From Thereva unica (Eukaryota > Arthropoda > Insecta > Diptera > Therevidae), in assembly GCA_949987705.1 (NCBI GenBank), contig OX465282.1:42858623-42922622 (forward strand): a stretch of 64,000 bases of DNA, in the 5' to 3' direction. Below are positions 29,940-42,817 of the stretch, in pieces. The translations under genes were made by a program, and so were the position numbers. The notes beneath the pieces were generated by a model. That model made no database searches. It saw only the letters and a program-made list of their open reading frames with translations, and had not been told where the DNA came from. Each line of letters starts with the position of its first letter. The first letter of the stretch is position 1.

Positions 29940-30038
29940 TCTGCGTTACGGGATTTGCGTTTCGCGTTTTTGTTTTCGGTTTTCGGATTTTGGGTGTCGG
30001 GTTACGGGTTTCGCGTTTCGAGTTTCGGGTTTTAAGGT
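29940..30038. repeat. Degenerate cgggttt/tttcgcg repeat
   Basis: Twelve or so imperfect 6-8-base units (CGGGTTT, CGCGTTT, CGGATTT) precede the RNase H fragment. No known function. Confidence 0.6.
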
Positions 30039-30040
30039 GG

Positions 30041-30689
30041 AAATAGACACGTCCAAAAATTATATCGCGGCCTTCGCAAAACTAAAGGAAATACTGACCA
30101 AGGATCCGGTGTTAAAGTACCCTAATTTCAATCAAAAATTTATGTTAACAACAGACGCGAGCCAATATGCAATGTTATATGTTTTGTCACAAAATGGCCA
30201 CCCAGTATCTTTCGCGAGTCGTACTCTTAACGAGCATGAGATTAAATATAGTACCATCGAAAAGGAACTCCTAGCAATTGTATGGTCCACCAAATATTTT
30301 CGCCCATATTTGTACGGAGTCAAGTTTACAGTAAAAACTGACCATCAACCTTTAGTATGGCTTAATTCCTTAAAGGGACCAAACTCAAAGCTTCAAAGAT
30401 GGAAGATAAAGTTGAACGAGTCTGATTTTGAAATAAATTATGTTAAGGGGAAAGAAAATAGAGTAGCTGATTTTCTAAGTAGGATCAACATAAATAATAA
30501 TGAAATTAATACCTTAGAAAATAACAATGGTAGCCCCTCCGATAACGAAAGTAATGCTACTACAATCCATAGTGGTGTCGAAAATTTGGGCGACCACATT
30601 CCAATTGTAAGTACCATTGTAAATAAATACCTTACACAAATACATTTGGTCAAAGAAAAACAGGAAGAATTAATAACAAAACTAGTTGG
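30041..30689 (+). pseudogene. Ty3/gypsy RT-RNase H fragment
   Basis: End of RT connection and RNase H of a gypsy-type pol. Visible: LTTDASQYAM, SFASRTLNEHEIKYS, TIEKELLAIVW, VKTDHQPLVWL, NYVKGKENRVADFLSR, with the catalytic acidic residues in place. The frame is open until the transposon boundary near 30685. The upstream RT palm is missing; instead a degenerate TTTCGGGTTT repeat (29940-30038) abuts it. The spacer and integrase of the same gene resume at 35389. Confidence 0.88.
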
Positions 30690-30704
30690 GATGTGGGTTC
30701 GACC

Positions 30705-31138
30705 ACAGACAATATAACTATACCCAGATATGCCACGCCGAACAAAATTTTGTCCTAAGGAGATTTTCAAGTGGATTTACTAATTTTCCAGATCGCAAAT
30801 CTCGGCATAAGACTGCGCTGAGCTTTTCGCGTATGGAGAAGCGATTCTCAAAAAGCTTTGAAGTTATCTCCAAGCAGACTGCTTGGCTGCCGTCGCCTGC
30901 GCAATTTGAGAATGAAAAAGGGTTTGAGTGCACTGCACACACAAATAAGCATACAAATAAGCATACACAATAAGAAAGAATGAATCACCAAAACGAGCAT
31001 TTAAAAAAATTTGCAGTTTTGTGGTAGAACATGAGATTAGTGATTTATAATTTTTTTTATTAGAGACAGACAAAAGAACAGATTTAAAGGTGTTGAAACG
31101 AAAATAAATAGAGTAATTTAATATCGTGATGGATGGGA
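30705..31138. repeat. Left TIR of P-type element
   Basis: Inverse of 33930-34354 with few differences. It includes the 5' untranslated region and the start codon neighbourhood. Confidence 0.9.
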
Positions 31139-33690
31139 TAATTCGGACAGTCAAAAAGACGAAAAGTGAATTGAAATCTTCTAAAGCCGGCAACAAGTGC
31201 TGCTTACCACATTGCGGGCGATCTAGAAGGGAATTTCCTGAAACAAGGATTTTCAAATTTCCGGGATTTGACAGCCCTCTTTTCAAACTGTGGGTAGATA
31301 AGTGTAATTTGTCTGAGGAAATTATTGCCAGGTCGTCATTATTGCTTTTATGTGACAAACATTTTTCTTCAGACTTAAAAGGTAGCAAGTTTTTAAAAAG
31401 AGGTGCTATACCGAATTTGAATTTAGGAGGATCTTTGGAGTCAGATGATTCTAGGTCCTTGCTCGATAGTGAAGAACGCGAAGTACCATTAACTTTGCTT
31501 CGATCTCCTGGTCATAAACGGAAGAGATCCGAATCTCCTCCTTCACTGTGTAGTTCATGTACAAAAAATTTAAAGAATGTGCAATTTTATTCCAAAAAGT
31601 GTTCCAAACTGTCGGAAGCTATTAACCTTTATAGAAAAAAAAATAATTTTTTAAAAAAGCAAAATTCAAATTTAAACAAAATTGTGATTAGATTAAGGAA
31701 TAAGGTTAAAATTAAGAAAAATTTCAGTATTGAGGATCATGTGACTTCGATGGAGTTAACCGAAAATGAAAAAGTTTTGTGTAAAATGATTTTAAGACGA
31801 AGGCCGATAACTTCGTGGAATGACGACGAAAAAATATTTGCACAAAATTTATATTATCGATCTACTTCAGCGTATTTATTTTTAAGGAATGTACTCAAAT
31901 TGAATTTGCCAAGTTTGTCCTCATTAAATCGCTGGAATTCAATCAAAAATCTGCAACCAGGAAACAATATGTGCATCATGAACGCTCTTCAAAATGCAGT
32001 GAAAAAGATGAACATTGTTGAAAAAAAATGCATTTTAATCTTCGATGAAGTTTCGATTAGACACAATTTGACATACAATCCATCAGTAGACATTATAGAC
32101 GGTTTAGTGGACTTGGGATTTAAAAGAGAAGATGCACTTGGCAGTGCCATCTGTGTCTTTATGTTGAGAGGACTAATTACCAATTGGAAGTTCATAATTC
32201 ATTATGTAGTTTCAGCAAGCTCTATAAAAGCATATGATTTGGAACGAATTGTTAAAGAACTTATGGAGCAAGTTGGATTACTTGGCCTTGATGTTAAAGC
32301 CATAACTTGTGACCAAGGACCAAATAATCGTGGATTTTATAATATTTTGAAAGCGAGTCCGGAGAATCCATATTTCCATCATAATGGCAAAAAAATTTAT
32401 TTATTGTATGATGTTCCTCATTTAATTAAATCCATTAGAAATATACTTTTGAGAGGTAATCTGGAAACTCCTGATGGAACAGTAAATTTTGATGTAGTAC
32501 GTGAAATATATGATCTCGAAAAAGGTAAGACAACCAAAATGACTGCGCTAACTAGTTCGCATATTCAACCCACATCCTTCGAAAAAATGAGAGTTAAACT
32601 AGCTGCGCAAGTGTTGAGTCATACTGTTGCAGCTGCTATTCTATCAGCTACAGAAAACAAACAATTTAAAAGAAACTCACCACAAGTTTCATTGTCAACA
32701 GCAAAATTTATTCAAAAAATTAATATACTATTTGACTGCCTGAACAGCCAAGTACTAAAAGATACAAATCCTTTCAAAAGTGGATTAAGAAAAGAAAATA
32801 TTGTTTGGAAAAAATTGGAAGAGCTTATAATATATTTGCAACAAATCAAGTACACCGGAAACAGGGTTTATTGTATTGATGGATTAATACAAACCACGAG
32901 GGGAATTCTTTCACTAGCAGATGAAATCTTCGCACAGGGAGAAGTATTTTTTATACTGACCAGCAGATTCAACCAGGATCCTTTGGAAAATGCATTTTCT
33001 TATGTAAGGGCAAAAGGGGGCAATTGTAAAAACCCTTCGGTTAACGAATTCAATATAATTGTAGCAAAAATGTTATCAATGAAATTTCTGCATTTCACCT
33101 CTAAAGGTAATTGCATGGAAGATGAGGACGAAATGTTATCAGTTGACTTTGGAGAAATTTTAAGTGAAATTCAAAGTTCAAGTGCAATAGAAGTTCAAAA
33201 TACTAATCTTCTTAATTTTACTTAAAATGATGTATATGCAGAAAACGTAAATTATTTTGATCAAAGGGCTGATGATTTTAATTCGGACAATATTCCGATC
33301 GAAATAACGTCAACAAGATATTTTTGTGGCTACATTGCCCACCGAATCACGTGTGAACATTGCAGAGAACTCATAATTAAACAAGATGAAATTATATCAT
33401 TTCCTTCTGCAATGTTTATACTAAAAAAAAATTATAAAACGTCAGGTAGTGACTTTGGAAGCTTATGTCCACCTTCTGATTTATTTTTCAAAATATGCAA
33501 GATACATATTAAAGTATTTGAAAAAATTTTCACTAATAACATACAAATACGGAAAATAAAAAATTGCATAATTGAACAAAGCATATCTTGCACAAATGAT
33601 AGTGAATATAAATTCTGGTTTCAAGAAGATCATCCTTGTTTTCTACATAGAAAAGCAATAATTTTCTACATAGAAAAGCAAGTTTCCTGA
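31129..33690 (+). pseudogene. P-element-type transposase with THAP domain (in-frame stop)
   Basis: ATG 31129. An N-terminal THAP zinc finger (residues about 22-100: CCLPHCGRS, FKFPG, LCDKHFSS, GAIPNL) is followed by a coiled-coil region (about 150-205) and an RNase H-like catalytic core with LIFDEVSIR, ITCDQGPNNRGFY and NQDPLENAFSYVR carrying the likely D, D and E. YDVPHLIKSIRNIL fits the conserved insertion region. The frame stops at TAA 33223-33225 and then continues in the same frame to 33690 with CEHCRELI and FHR-like CFLHRKAI, so one nonsense codon cuts off about 154 C-terminal residues. A 698-aa product is still possible. A short 'TTTTCTACATAGAAAAGCAA' duplication sits near 33645. Confidence 0.88.
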
Positions 33691-33929
33691 TAAAAGTTTT
33701 AATTCGTAAGCATTGCGCGTGGATAGTTAATAAGAAGAAAAGGACGAATAATAGTAAATTAAATACGTTGGCTCACATATGAAGAAACAATATTTGTAAG
33801 ATGTAGAAAAATGCACTAATGAAAAAATAACCCGACCTGAAAAATCATAAATTGAGGAATTTGAAATATACGCTCATGGTCACGGCATGTTTATTAGGAA
33901 TTGAGCAGGTTACGGATTTCGACAGAATT

Positions 33930-34354
33930 TCCCATCCATCACGATATTAAATTATTGTTCTCTATTTATTTTCGTTTCAACACCTTTAAATCTGTTCTTT
34001 TGTCTGTCTCTAATAAAAAAATTATAAATCACTAATCTCATGTTCTACCACAAAACTGCAATTTTTTTTAAATGCTCGTTTTGGTGATTCATTCTTCTTA
34101 TTATGTATGCTTATTTGTGTGTGCAGTGCACTCAAGCCCTTTTTCATTCTCAAATTGCGCAGGCGACGGCAGCCAAGCAGTCTGCTTGGAGATAACTTCA
34201 AAGCTTTTTGAGAATCGCTTCTCCATACGCGAAAAGCTCAGCGCAGTCTTATGCCGAGCTTTGCGATCTGGAAAATTAGTAAATCCACTTGAAAATCTCC
34301 TTAGGACAAAATTTTGTTCGGCGTGGCATATCTGGGTATAGTTATATTGTCTGT
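33930..34354. repeat. Right TIR of P-type element
   Basis: Inverse of 30705-31138. The stretch 33691-33929 between the last coding base and this TIR holds no gene. Confidence 0.9.
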
Positions 34355-35388
34355 GGTTCGACCCTTTCGGTCCACACGATCAACTTCCCAGTATGATGGA
34401 TGTTGAATATTATGATTGGATATTTTAATAATAAATGAACAATAGGCAATATAGAATATATGCATAATACCGAGAATTTGTCACAATTGTTTATCAATAT
34501 TTTCGCTAAATTGTCAAACTAAATTTGCGCACTTACAAGATTAGGATGACGAAAATGTATATAAAATTGATGTATTAATGTTTTTCGGCACCTCAATGAA
34601 GTCGATATAGTTTTTAGTTCGCGCGGTATCGTGCAGGCACAAAAATCACTTAAGTCATTTAAACCAAAAACCCGCTGGACCGAATATTATAAAAATATTT
34701 TCAGATTATATTGTCGCTAATACACTTCGAACGGCACCTCAAGTAAGTCAATATCTTTTGTGGTTCGGGCCATATCGTGCAGGTACAAAAATCACTTACG
34801 CCGCTTAAACAAAAAAAACGGCTCGACCGAATTTTATGAAAATCTTTTCAGATCATATTTTGGTTAATACTCTTCGAACGGCATGTCAACTAAGTCGATA
34901 TCTTTTATAGTTCGCGCGATATCGTGCAGGTACAAAAATCACTTAAGTCATTTAAACCAAAAAACCGCTGGACCGAATATTATAAAAATCTTTTCAGATT
35001 ATATAGTCGCTAATACTCTTCGAACGGCACCTCAAGTAAGTCAATATCTTTCGTGGTTCGGGCGATATCGTGCAGGTACAAAAATCACTTACGTCGCTCA
35101 AACAAAAAAACGGCTGGACCGAATTTCATGAAATTCTTTTCAGATCATATTTCGGTTAATACGCTTCGAACAACACCTCAACGAAGTCGATATCAGTTTT
35201 GGTTCGCGCGATATCGTGCAGGAAAAAATGACCACATCCGTACGCACATACACACACACACACACACACATACTTCCTCCCAATTTTTTGCTTAAAATGC
35301 TCCTGGGACCTTGAGAGATGAAAATACGTTGAAATTTTCGATTTCGATTTTCGGACCGATTACAATAACTTCCTATACTGGGAAGTTA

Positions 35389-36380
35389 ATATAAAAAATA
35401 CAGAATCATATTGATCCCTAAGGAAGATTTAAAAAACGAGAATTACCTTAACGATCTTTTAAGAAGATTGATAAAAAAAGGAATAACAGCAATATATTCA
35501 GAGTTAGATTATAATGAGTTTTCAATTTTACAAAATAGAATAGTAAGCCTCTTTGGCAACGAGCCCAGGATTAAATTTGTAAAATGTTCCAAAAGGGCAG
35601 AGAATATAGATGATGAAAGTAAATTAATGGAAAAAATTAAAAAAATTCACGAGAGTACCAATCATAGAGGTATTCTTGAAAACTTTTTGGAAATTAAAGA
35701 ATTATATTAGTATCCCAAAATAAAAGATTATATTTACAAATATATAAACAAATGTGAAGTATGTAACCTTAGCAAATATGATAGAAATCCAGTTCTACAT
35801 AAATACCAGTTATCGGAAACACCACCCGAACCCCAATGAAATCGTCCATGCGGATGTGTTTTATCTAAAGAAACAAGTTTTTCTAACAACAATAGACCGA
35901 TTTACCAAACACCTCTATAAATCTAAACTAAGCGATAGAAATAGTGTTACAATAGTACAAGCACTAAAGCTCAGAAATTCGTTATTTGGGAAACCAAAAA
36001 AGTACATTTTCGACAACGAATTCGATAGTTTAAACCTAAAAGATTTCTGCAGAATTGAAAATATAGTAATACACTTCACTTCTCCTCGAAGTCATACAGG
36101 AAATTCGGATATAGAAAGAGTTCATGGTACAATAAATGAACATATCAGAATTCTTCATGTAACAGACCCTGAGTTAGACATAGAAAGTAAAATAATAAAA
36201 GCTGTAGAATGCTACAACAATTCGATTCATACAATAACTGAAACAAAACCTTTAGATTTTATTAATGGGAAAATTATAAATTTCGAAGCCATAAGAAATA
36301 GAATTTGTTCCATCCGGAAAGAAGCTAAAAATAAAAGAGGGCAAACAAAGAAATCAATTCGCAAAAAAGGGAAACGATAA
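35389..36380 (+). pseudogene. Ty3/gypsy integrase (fragmented)
   Basis: 35411-35710 is the spacer and the start of the integrase zinc domain (IHESTNH). After a TAG the same frame continues with NKCEVCNLSKYDRNP. A frameshift near 35830 leads to the core in 35754-36380: EIVHADVFYLKK (D), YIFDNEFDSL (D) and NSDIERVHGTIN (E). The C-terminal tail is basic. It belongs with the RNase H at 30041-30689. Two breaks make it inactive. Confidence 0.85.
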
Positions 36381-36399
36381 CTTATCTGATGGAAGATGA

Positions 36400-37002
36400 T
36401 CCTGGAGGCCTTAGACGGAGTTATATTAATAGTTTAAGAATATTTCACCATAATTTCGTAGTTTAAGTATAATATTAAGTATATTCGTAGTTAACTATAT
36501 TTCACCATAATTTCCAATATGATTAGTTCCTTTTTATCAATATTTTTGTGCTTAAGCCTGCTGCACATTTCATTATACAAACACTTGTAAACAATAACAG
36601 AGCGAAGCGTCAATTGCTAATTCGATTCTCGTGCTGCAGATGAAGTATAAACGTTAATTCTAATACGCAACAGGAACAGGTGGCAGTTAATTCGCCTCAA
36701 ATTTCCCTATTTCTCAGTTGAGTGATCTAAGAGAAAAACGGAAAACGAGAAATACAATAACTAACAGTTTTTCCGTAGTGAAATGTGAAGCAGGATTTTA
36801 TATATTTTTTGGCCCACTGGTTAAGTAGTTTTCGGCGGATCAATACGTATCCATTTTAGCTTGTAAATTTTGTAGTAATCAAATTTCATTTCGGCAACCA
36901 TTTTTGTTGGATTTTTAATAAAATAATAATTTTTATAACGATCATTTGCTGTTTATTTACTTTCGTGGTGTTTATTTACTTTCGTGGTGTTTAGACCGTA
37001 CA
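36400..37002 (+). repeat. Probable 5' LTR of BEL element A
   Basis: Inferred from the primer binding site that follows and from the lack of coding sequence between the gypsy integrase and gag. The end ...ACCGTACA at 37002 fits a CA terminus; the start is not determinable because the 3' LTR is outside the window. Contains a doubled TTTATTTACTTTCGTGGTG (36955-36990). Confidence 0.35.
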
Positions 37003-37008
37003 TAAATT

Positions 37009-37026
37009 TGGTCCTTCGAGCCGGAT
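37009..37026 (+). promoter_or_regulatory. Primer binding site of BEL element A
   Basis: TGGTCCTTCGAGCCGGAT, beginning with TGG and typical of the tRNA-primed PBS of BEL/Pao elements. The leader to the gag ATG (37483) is non-coding. Confidence 0.6.
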
Positions 37027-37482
37027 ATATGCGCATACATAATATTCTAAAAAACAAAAAAAAAAAATTTTTGAAAAAAATTAACCTGCGAGGTACTATT
37101 CACGCGTGTGAAAGATTAGACTAGTGAGACAAATTTATTTAAAATTTGCGATTAAGTGATAAACAGAAAAAATATAGATTTGAAAAATTCCCTTTTAAGA
37201 CGGGTGCGTGAAAAATTCCATTAGTTAGTGCGAATTAATTTGAGATTTGCGAGTTGGTGACAATTAATTAACTAGAAGAATTATTTTGAAAATTAGTGAT
37301 AGAATTTTGGATTAAATTATTCGTGGAATTTGTGGAATAAATTCGAACATAAAATTTGGTGTAATACTGAGTTCCGTTAAATAACAACGGGTACAACGGA
37401 TGCAAATCCCCCCCTTGGCTAATATTAACAGAATTTTGGTGAGTCATTTCATTCTCATTTGGTGACGGTTATACTTTTTACA

Positions 37483-38437
37483 ATGCTGAAAAAATTGATT
37501 AAATTACAATTTGGCACATTTACTGGCATAAAGCGTGCGCTACGGAATTATAAAAAGGACGGTGCTGATCGAAAAACAACAAGATATATATCGAACAAAT
37601 TAGTAATGTTGAAGGAACAATGGGAATCGTTCATGACAACCCATCGCAAAATTATTGCGCTAGATATCCCAAATGATTTGGATGCAACCCTTCAAACTTA
37701 TTTTGTTGAGGAATATTTTTCAATGGTTGAGGAATTTGTGGTAGATTTTAAAACTCTACTTGAAAACGATTTGGACTCCCGCCAAGAGCCCAACACCACC
37801 TTAAATTCTACCATGAATAATAGTGAGAGGAAATCTGTTTCGCAAGAAGTTAAGTTACCTAGAATCAATCTGCCGAAATTTGATGGTGATTACAAATCTT
37901 GGAAGGCATTCTATGATTTATATTTAACCCTCACTCACAATAACGATTCCCTATCTCAGTTCAAAAATTACAAATGTTTATTTAAATAATTATTTAAAAT
38001 CTAGCCTGCAAGGTGAAGCTGACCAGCTTCTTCGACAATTCACAATTACAGACGCCAACTACAAGGCAGCTTGGGAGTTTTTGCAAGAGCGATATGATAA
38101 CCCCCGGCTGTTGATAAAGACTCAACTTAAAATCCTTTTGTCTCAATCGTATGCCAGCAAAGATACTGCAGTAAGCATCCGAAAACTGATGGACACTACC
38201 AATGAATGTATTCAAGCCTTGAATAACCTAGGAATAACTACAAGAGAATGGGATGTTATTCTCACTTATATTGTTAGTGAAAGATTGTCACCTGAGACGC
38301 AAAAACTCTGGGAACAAAGGGTTGGTGCGACACGTGAGTTTCTTAAATTTGAAGAGTTGAAAACGTTTTTAGAAGCACAATTTCGAGCACTGAAAGCTTT
38401 GGGGAACAATAATTTATCAACGTCAAGACAGTCAACC
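37483..38437 (+). pseudogene. BEL element A gag, N-part (frameshifted)
   Basis: ATG 37483 opens a 168-codon frame with a coiled N-terminal part, then LPRINLPKFDGDYKSWKAFY, the BEL/Pao gag signature. A frame break near 37976 leads to the second part from about 38015 (SLQGEADQLL, then WEFLQERYDNPR, STNECIQALNNLG, FLKFEELKTFLEAQFRAL). It ends at the insertion of BEL element B. Structural protein of the intracellular particle. Confidence 0.85.
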
Positions 38438-39085
38438 TGTTTAAACCCAGCATCTAAATCAATACAAATACCTAAATTAAGAATCCACCAAAATTTTCCC
38501 ATGAAAAATAAATGATCAAATACCATACAATGTCCAGACGTAATCTGAGACGATTGTTTTTGTGACATTAAAATTCCTTCAGAATTTTACCCGAACATTT
38601 CTGCGCCATCAGCAAGAAATGTTCTTTATCAACATACATTGTAAAGGGCAACATAAGTGCATCCTTGGCTATTTTTCTATGAACTCTTTTAGTTCGTTAT
38701 CAGTAAATAAATTTCTGAACTTTATCCAAACATTTCTGAGCACATCAGCGAGAAATGTTTCCACCGAACTATGCGCTTATGTTGCCCCTCGAAAGAAATC
38801 AACATTGTATTAAGTTATGAAATCAACATTGTATTAATTCAGTATTTAAGCCAAGGAGCTTAATTTAAATATATTCAGTCTTTTCTAAACCGTCTTAGCG
38901 TTTATCCAGTTTTTTTTTCTTGCTATCGCCAAGCCCAAGGGTTAAGTACTCTTGAGCAAATATTTTGCACTAGTTAAGTACTAGGGCATAACAATATATT
39001 AATTTTCCACTGCACGCTCTTTTGGTGAAGTACCAGAAGAGATCGTTCAGCGGTCAAATAAAGGCATTTGATCGCGTAATAAACA
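38438..39085 (+). repeat. 5' LTR of BEL element B
   Basis: 648 bp starting TGTTTAAACCCAGCA and ending AATAAACA. Nearly identical to the 3' LTR, which has a 9-bp insertion (ACTTAAAAT region near 61420) and a few substitutions, so the insertion is young. Short ORFs inside are shadows. Confidence 0.93.
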
Positions 39086-39090
39086 TTTTT

Positions 39091-39108
39091 TGGTGACCCC
39101 GACGTGAT
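39091..39108 (+). promoter_or_regulatory. Primer binding site of BEL element B
   Basis: TGGTGACCCCGACGTGAT, five bases after the LTR; a standard BEL-type PBS beginning TGG. Confidence 0.7.
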
Positions 39109-39778
39109 TGCTTATCACGTCCATTATAGTTTCCGCACTACGCGCAATAAAACAGGCTTTTTGTTTGCGTTTTAACTTAGGTATTTATTAACACAAAAGA
39201 AGAACTAATATTTAGCACAATGTTTGATTACGTCTATTAAAATATATATATATATGTATATATTTTATGTATATTATTTATATTATATCAAATTCTCGAT
39301 TAGCACGGATCTCGTTATCACTTCGAAGAGCTTTTCGGACAGAGTGTGTCGTAGATGCCGGAAATTGGATCTACGATAAACAAGATGGGGGAAACGGCAA
39401 GATCACTGAACTTTCGTTCGGTGATCGATGGGAGTGTTCCGACTGATCGTTTTGATCGTGTCGGAAGTTGTTGTGTGACATTGCGTAAAGTTCGGTAATT
39501 AAACTTTACGCGGTCACTACACCATCATTCAGCACATCAGCGTCAACAGCTTGATCATCAATCAATACAGCGGTCAGATCATCAATCAGCACATCAGCGT
39601 CAACCAGCGTCAACAGCTTGATCATCAACCAATATATCAGCCAAACTATCAATCAGCACATCAGCGTCATCAGTGTGATTATCAAACATCACAACAATTT
39701 AGCATATAATCAACGGCACCATCAGCCTCCATATAATTAGCCATCTTTGAACATCATACAGCAGAAGATACACCAAAC
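39109..39778 (+). other. 5' leader of BEL element B
   Basis: Non-coding. Contains a short AT dinucleotide stretch near 39240 and, at 39520-39680, imperfect repeats of CAGCACATCAGCGTCAACAG / CTTGATCATCAATCA. Could include the packaging signal. Confidence 0.5.
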
Positions 39779-42700
39779 ATGGAGAAGCTTCTTATTGAAC
39801 AGGAGGCACTAGTGACTGAACTGCAGAAGCTTATCAGCAATTATAGGAAGCAACCAACTTCCAAGAGGGATTTTGCATTCTACTCCGACCGGCTGAATCG
39901 ACTCGAGGAACTCTGGCATAATTATGACGGAAGAGATTCTTTACTCAAAAAGGAATACTCCCCTCTTAGCGCGGAGTACTTGGACCAGTATGAGAAAACC
40001 AGGAACTCATATGAATCAACAAAAGAAGAAATCAACAACAAACTGCAGGACTTGCGGCAACCAAGTCCACACCTTGACTTGCCCGCTCTATCTATCACAG
40101 GGACAATTCCGAAGCAACCTCGTTCTAAATCAACAACACCAACACCGCAACCAATCACGCCCACTCCCGAACAAGACGATGATCAGAAGGGCATCAAACC
40201 AGGAAACATTGAGCCTAAACAACCGCCTCCAGCAGCTCTTGATACATCAACCATGCCGCTAATCCGAAGACAACTCTTTGTTATTAACAATCTCAAACGC
40301 ACCTTAACAACATTGCAATTCCATGACGTTTCCAAGGCATATTGCACCATCAAGATAGACGCAATCAACGACCTCTGAAACCAGATGAAGGAGCTAAATC
40401 AATCCATCTGGGAGCACACAGAGGAGCTCTCCAGCATCAAGGAGTACAACGTCTCCGACTATTATGAGCTTGAGGATCAAACACAAGATGTCCTCATAAA
40501 ACCCACGCAGAAGCTGGACGAACTATCAATATCATCAACTCAAGTCTCAGCCTCTTCGCAGATGAAACTGCCAAAGATCACTCTGCCACAATTCGATGGA
40601 GATTATCTAAAATGGAAACAGTTTCATGATCTCTTCAATCAAATGATCCACAAACAGGACATTGGGGAATCGCAAAAAATGGGGTTCCTAAAAACAAACC
40701 TAACAGGAGAGGCCGAGAGATTGATAAGACATCTACCGATATCAGAAGACAACTACACAGCCGCATGGAACTTCCTAAAGGAACGCTACAACAACAAGCG
40801 TGTGCTTACAAGAGCAGTTCTGGAAAAATTGCTGGGGCAACCATCATGCACAGCCGATTCTGCCGCATCAATGAAGAGGCTTCACGACACAACTCGAGAG
40901 TGCCTCATGGCTCTCAATAATCTTGGAGTCCCAACAGACAACTGGGACCCAATTCTGCTGCATTTATTATTAAAAAAGGTGGACAAGCCCACCCACACAT
41001 CGTACGAGCAAGGGCTCAGCAAACCACGGGAGCTTCAGCCAGTGAACGATTTCCTGAAGTTCCTAGAAAGACGCTTTCAGTCGCTGGAAACTCTAGGAGC
41101 ACAGAAGGCAGAATCAAAGCCCTCCTCCCTCCTAGTGAGAGCAAGCAGCCACAACTGTAAGCTGTGTCAACAAAACCACAAGCTTTTCGAGTGTCCGTTA
41201 TTCTTGCACATGATCAAGCCAGATAGATTAAGGGCAGTAAACCGCTTAAAGGTATGTGCAAACTGTCTTAGGGACAACCATCAACTATCCGAGTGCACAT
41301 CAAGAGGTTGCACAAGGTGTGGACAAAGGCACAATACGTTACTTCACACTAACAACAATCAATCAGGTCCCAGGCAGCAAAACAAACAAGCCAACGACCA
41401 AGGCAATGGCAAAAACTCCGCAACATCGCTAGTCGCAGGGTTCCAACAACATAAATATACACTCCTGGCGACAGCAGTAGTCACCGTAGTCAACAGCAGG
41501 GGTCGGGAGAAAAGGTGCAGAGCAATACTCTACTCCGGCTCACAATTAAACTTTATTACAGAAGGATTAGCAAAAACATTGCGCTTAAAAACCACAGCAG
41601 AGCCCATGAACGTAAATGGCATAGGATACACAAGCCAGAATTCCCAAACCAAGACAAATCTGGAATTCCGATCCAGAATCACTAACTACACAGCGCAGAT
41701 TCAGGCATTCGTTCTCCCACAAATCATGCCAATGCAGCCAGCAGAGCAAATAGACACGAGCCTATGGAACATACCAAAAAACATCAAATTAGCGGATCCA
41801 ACCTTCAACAAGCCAGGCAAAATTGATCTCTTAATCGGCGCTGAGCTTTACCATGAACTACAAATGATTGGACAAATCAAATTAGGGCACAACATGCCCA
41901 TAATACAAAACACAGTGCTAGGATGGATTGTAGGAGGCAAAACACCACAGATAAATTCACAAACAGTAGTATGCGGAGTTTCAACAGCAGAGGAAGACCT
42001 TGAAGCAAAACTGGAAGGATTTTGGCAACTAGAGGAGGCAAAATCAGTCGCACCAAAACTAACAGCGGAGCAAGCAAGGTGTGAAGAGCACTTTATAGCA
42101 AATGTCAAAAGGGGCAGCGACGGGCGATTTATAGTGAAACTACCATTCACAAGGGGTCCTTCCGAATTGGGAGAATCCAAGGACGTAGCATTTCAGCGAT
42201 TTCTCTCTCTTGAACGGAAGCTCAATAAAAATCCAGAAGTTGCCGAACAATACAAGGCATTCATGGCAGAATACTTACGCCTTCACCACATGAGCCAAGC
42301 AGACTCCAATTGTCTAAGCAAGCCCCATTACTTTTTGCCACATCATTCTGTCACAAAACCAGATAGCACAACAACAAAATTGAGAGTAGTTTTCGACGGA
42401 TCATGCAAAACCACCTCAAGGGTCTCCCTAAATGACATCCTGGCCACTGGACCAACAGTTCAAGATGAACTATTTACAATATTGCAACGTTTCCGCCTAC
42501 CACGCTTCGTCTTCACTGCAGACATCGAAAAGATGTATCGGCAGATACTTGTCGACCCGACAGATCGCAACTATCAACTGATCTGGTGGAGAGACAGCAG
42601 CGCAGACTCAATCAAGTGTTATAGCTTAAACACTGTGACGTATGGCACGACATCAGCACCATTCCTTGCAACAAGATGTCTGCAGCACCTAGCAAGTTAC

Positions 42701-42817
42701 TCAAAGCAGAGCTATCCACTTGGGGCTGAGATCATAGAGAGAGATTTCTACGTCGATGATCTAATGACAGGCGCAAACACCTTATCAGAGGCTTTGGAAG
42801 CACAGAAACAAGTGTAA
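39779..42817 (+). pseudogene. BEL element B gag-protease-RT (two in-frame stops)
   Basis: ATG 39779. A TGA at 40376-40378 interrupts the N-terminal gag after 199 codons, then the same frame continues from 40385. Domains: gag core (PKITLPQFDGDYLKWKQF), three Cys/His knuckles (CKLCQQNHKLFEC, CANCLRDNHQLSEC, CTRCGQRH; 41150-41350), aspartic protease, and RT with LRVVFDGSCK, TADIEKMYRQ and the catalytic FYVDD (42746 on). The protease active-site triad reads YSG instead of DSG (about 41531), which removes the catalytic Asp. TAA 42815-42817 ends this part, but the frame continues beyond it. Confidence 0.9.

Larger units (their letters stand above)
30705..34354 (+). mobile_element. P-type THAP transposon, 3.65 kb
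   Basis: Long terminal inverted repeats of about 430 bp (30705-31138 and 33930-34354), outer ends ACAGACAATATAAC / GTTATATTGTCTGT. A 9-bp direct repeat GGTTCGACC flanks it (7 bp if the adjoining C/G belongs to the TIR). The uninterrupted target is visible at 19181-19240. It encodes a THAP-domain transposase. The first codons lie at the inner edge of the left TIR. Confidence 0.88.
30685..35388. mobile_element. Unclassified transposon with terminal hairpin, copy 2 (split by P-type element)
   Basis: The 5' end is at 30685-30704 and the rest at 34355-35388, ending in AACTTCCTATACTGGGAAGTT, which can form a hairpin. About five ~150-bp repeats are present (three in copy 1). It inserted into the gypsy remnant; removing it brings the RNase H and integrase spacer together. 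Confidence 0.75.

Noticed and set aside
29940..30038. Interstitial telomere repeat
   Set aside because: Units such as CGGGTTT do not fit the insect TTAGG repeat and are too irregular.
38562..38813. 83-aa ORF in both BEL-B LTRs (also 61519-61770)
   Set aside because: Lies wholly inside LTR sequence; present in both LTRs because they are duplicates, without family resemblance.
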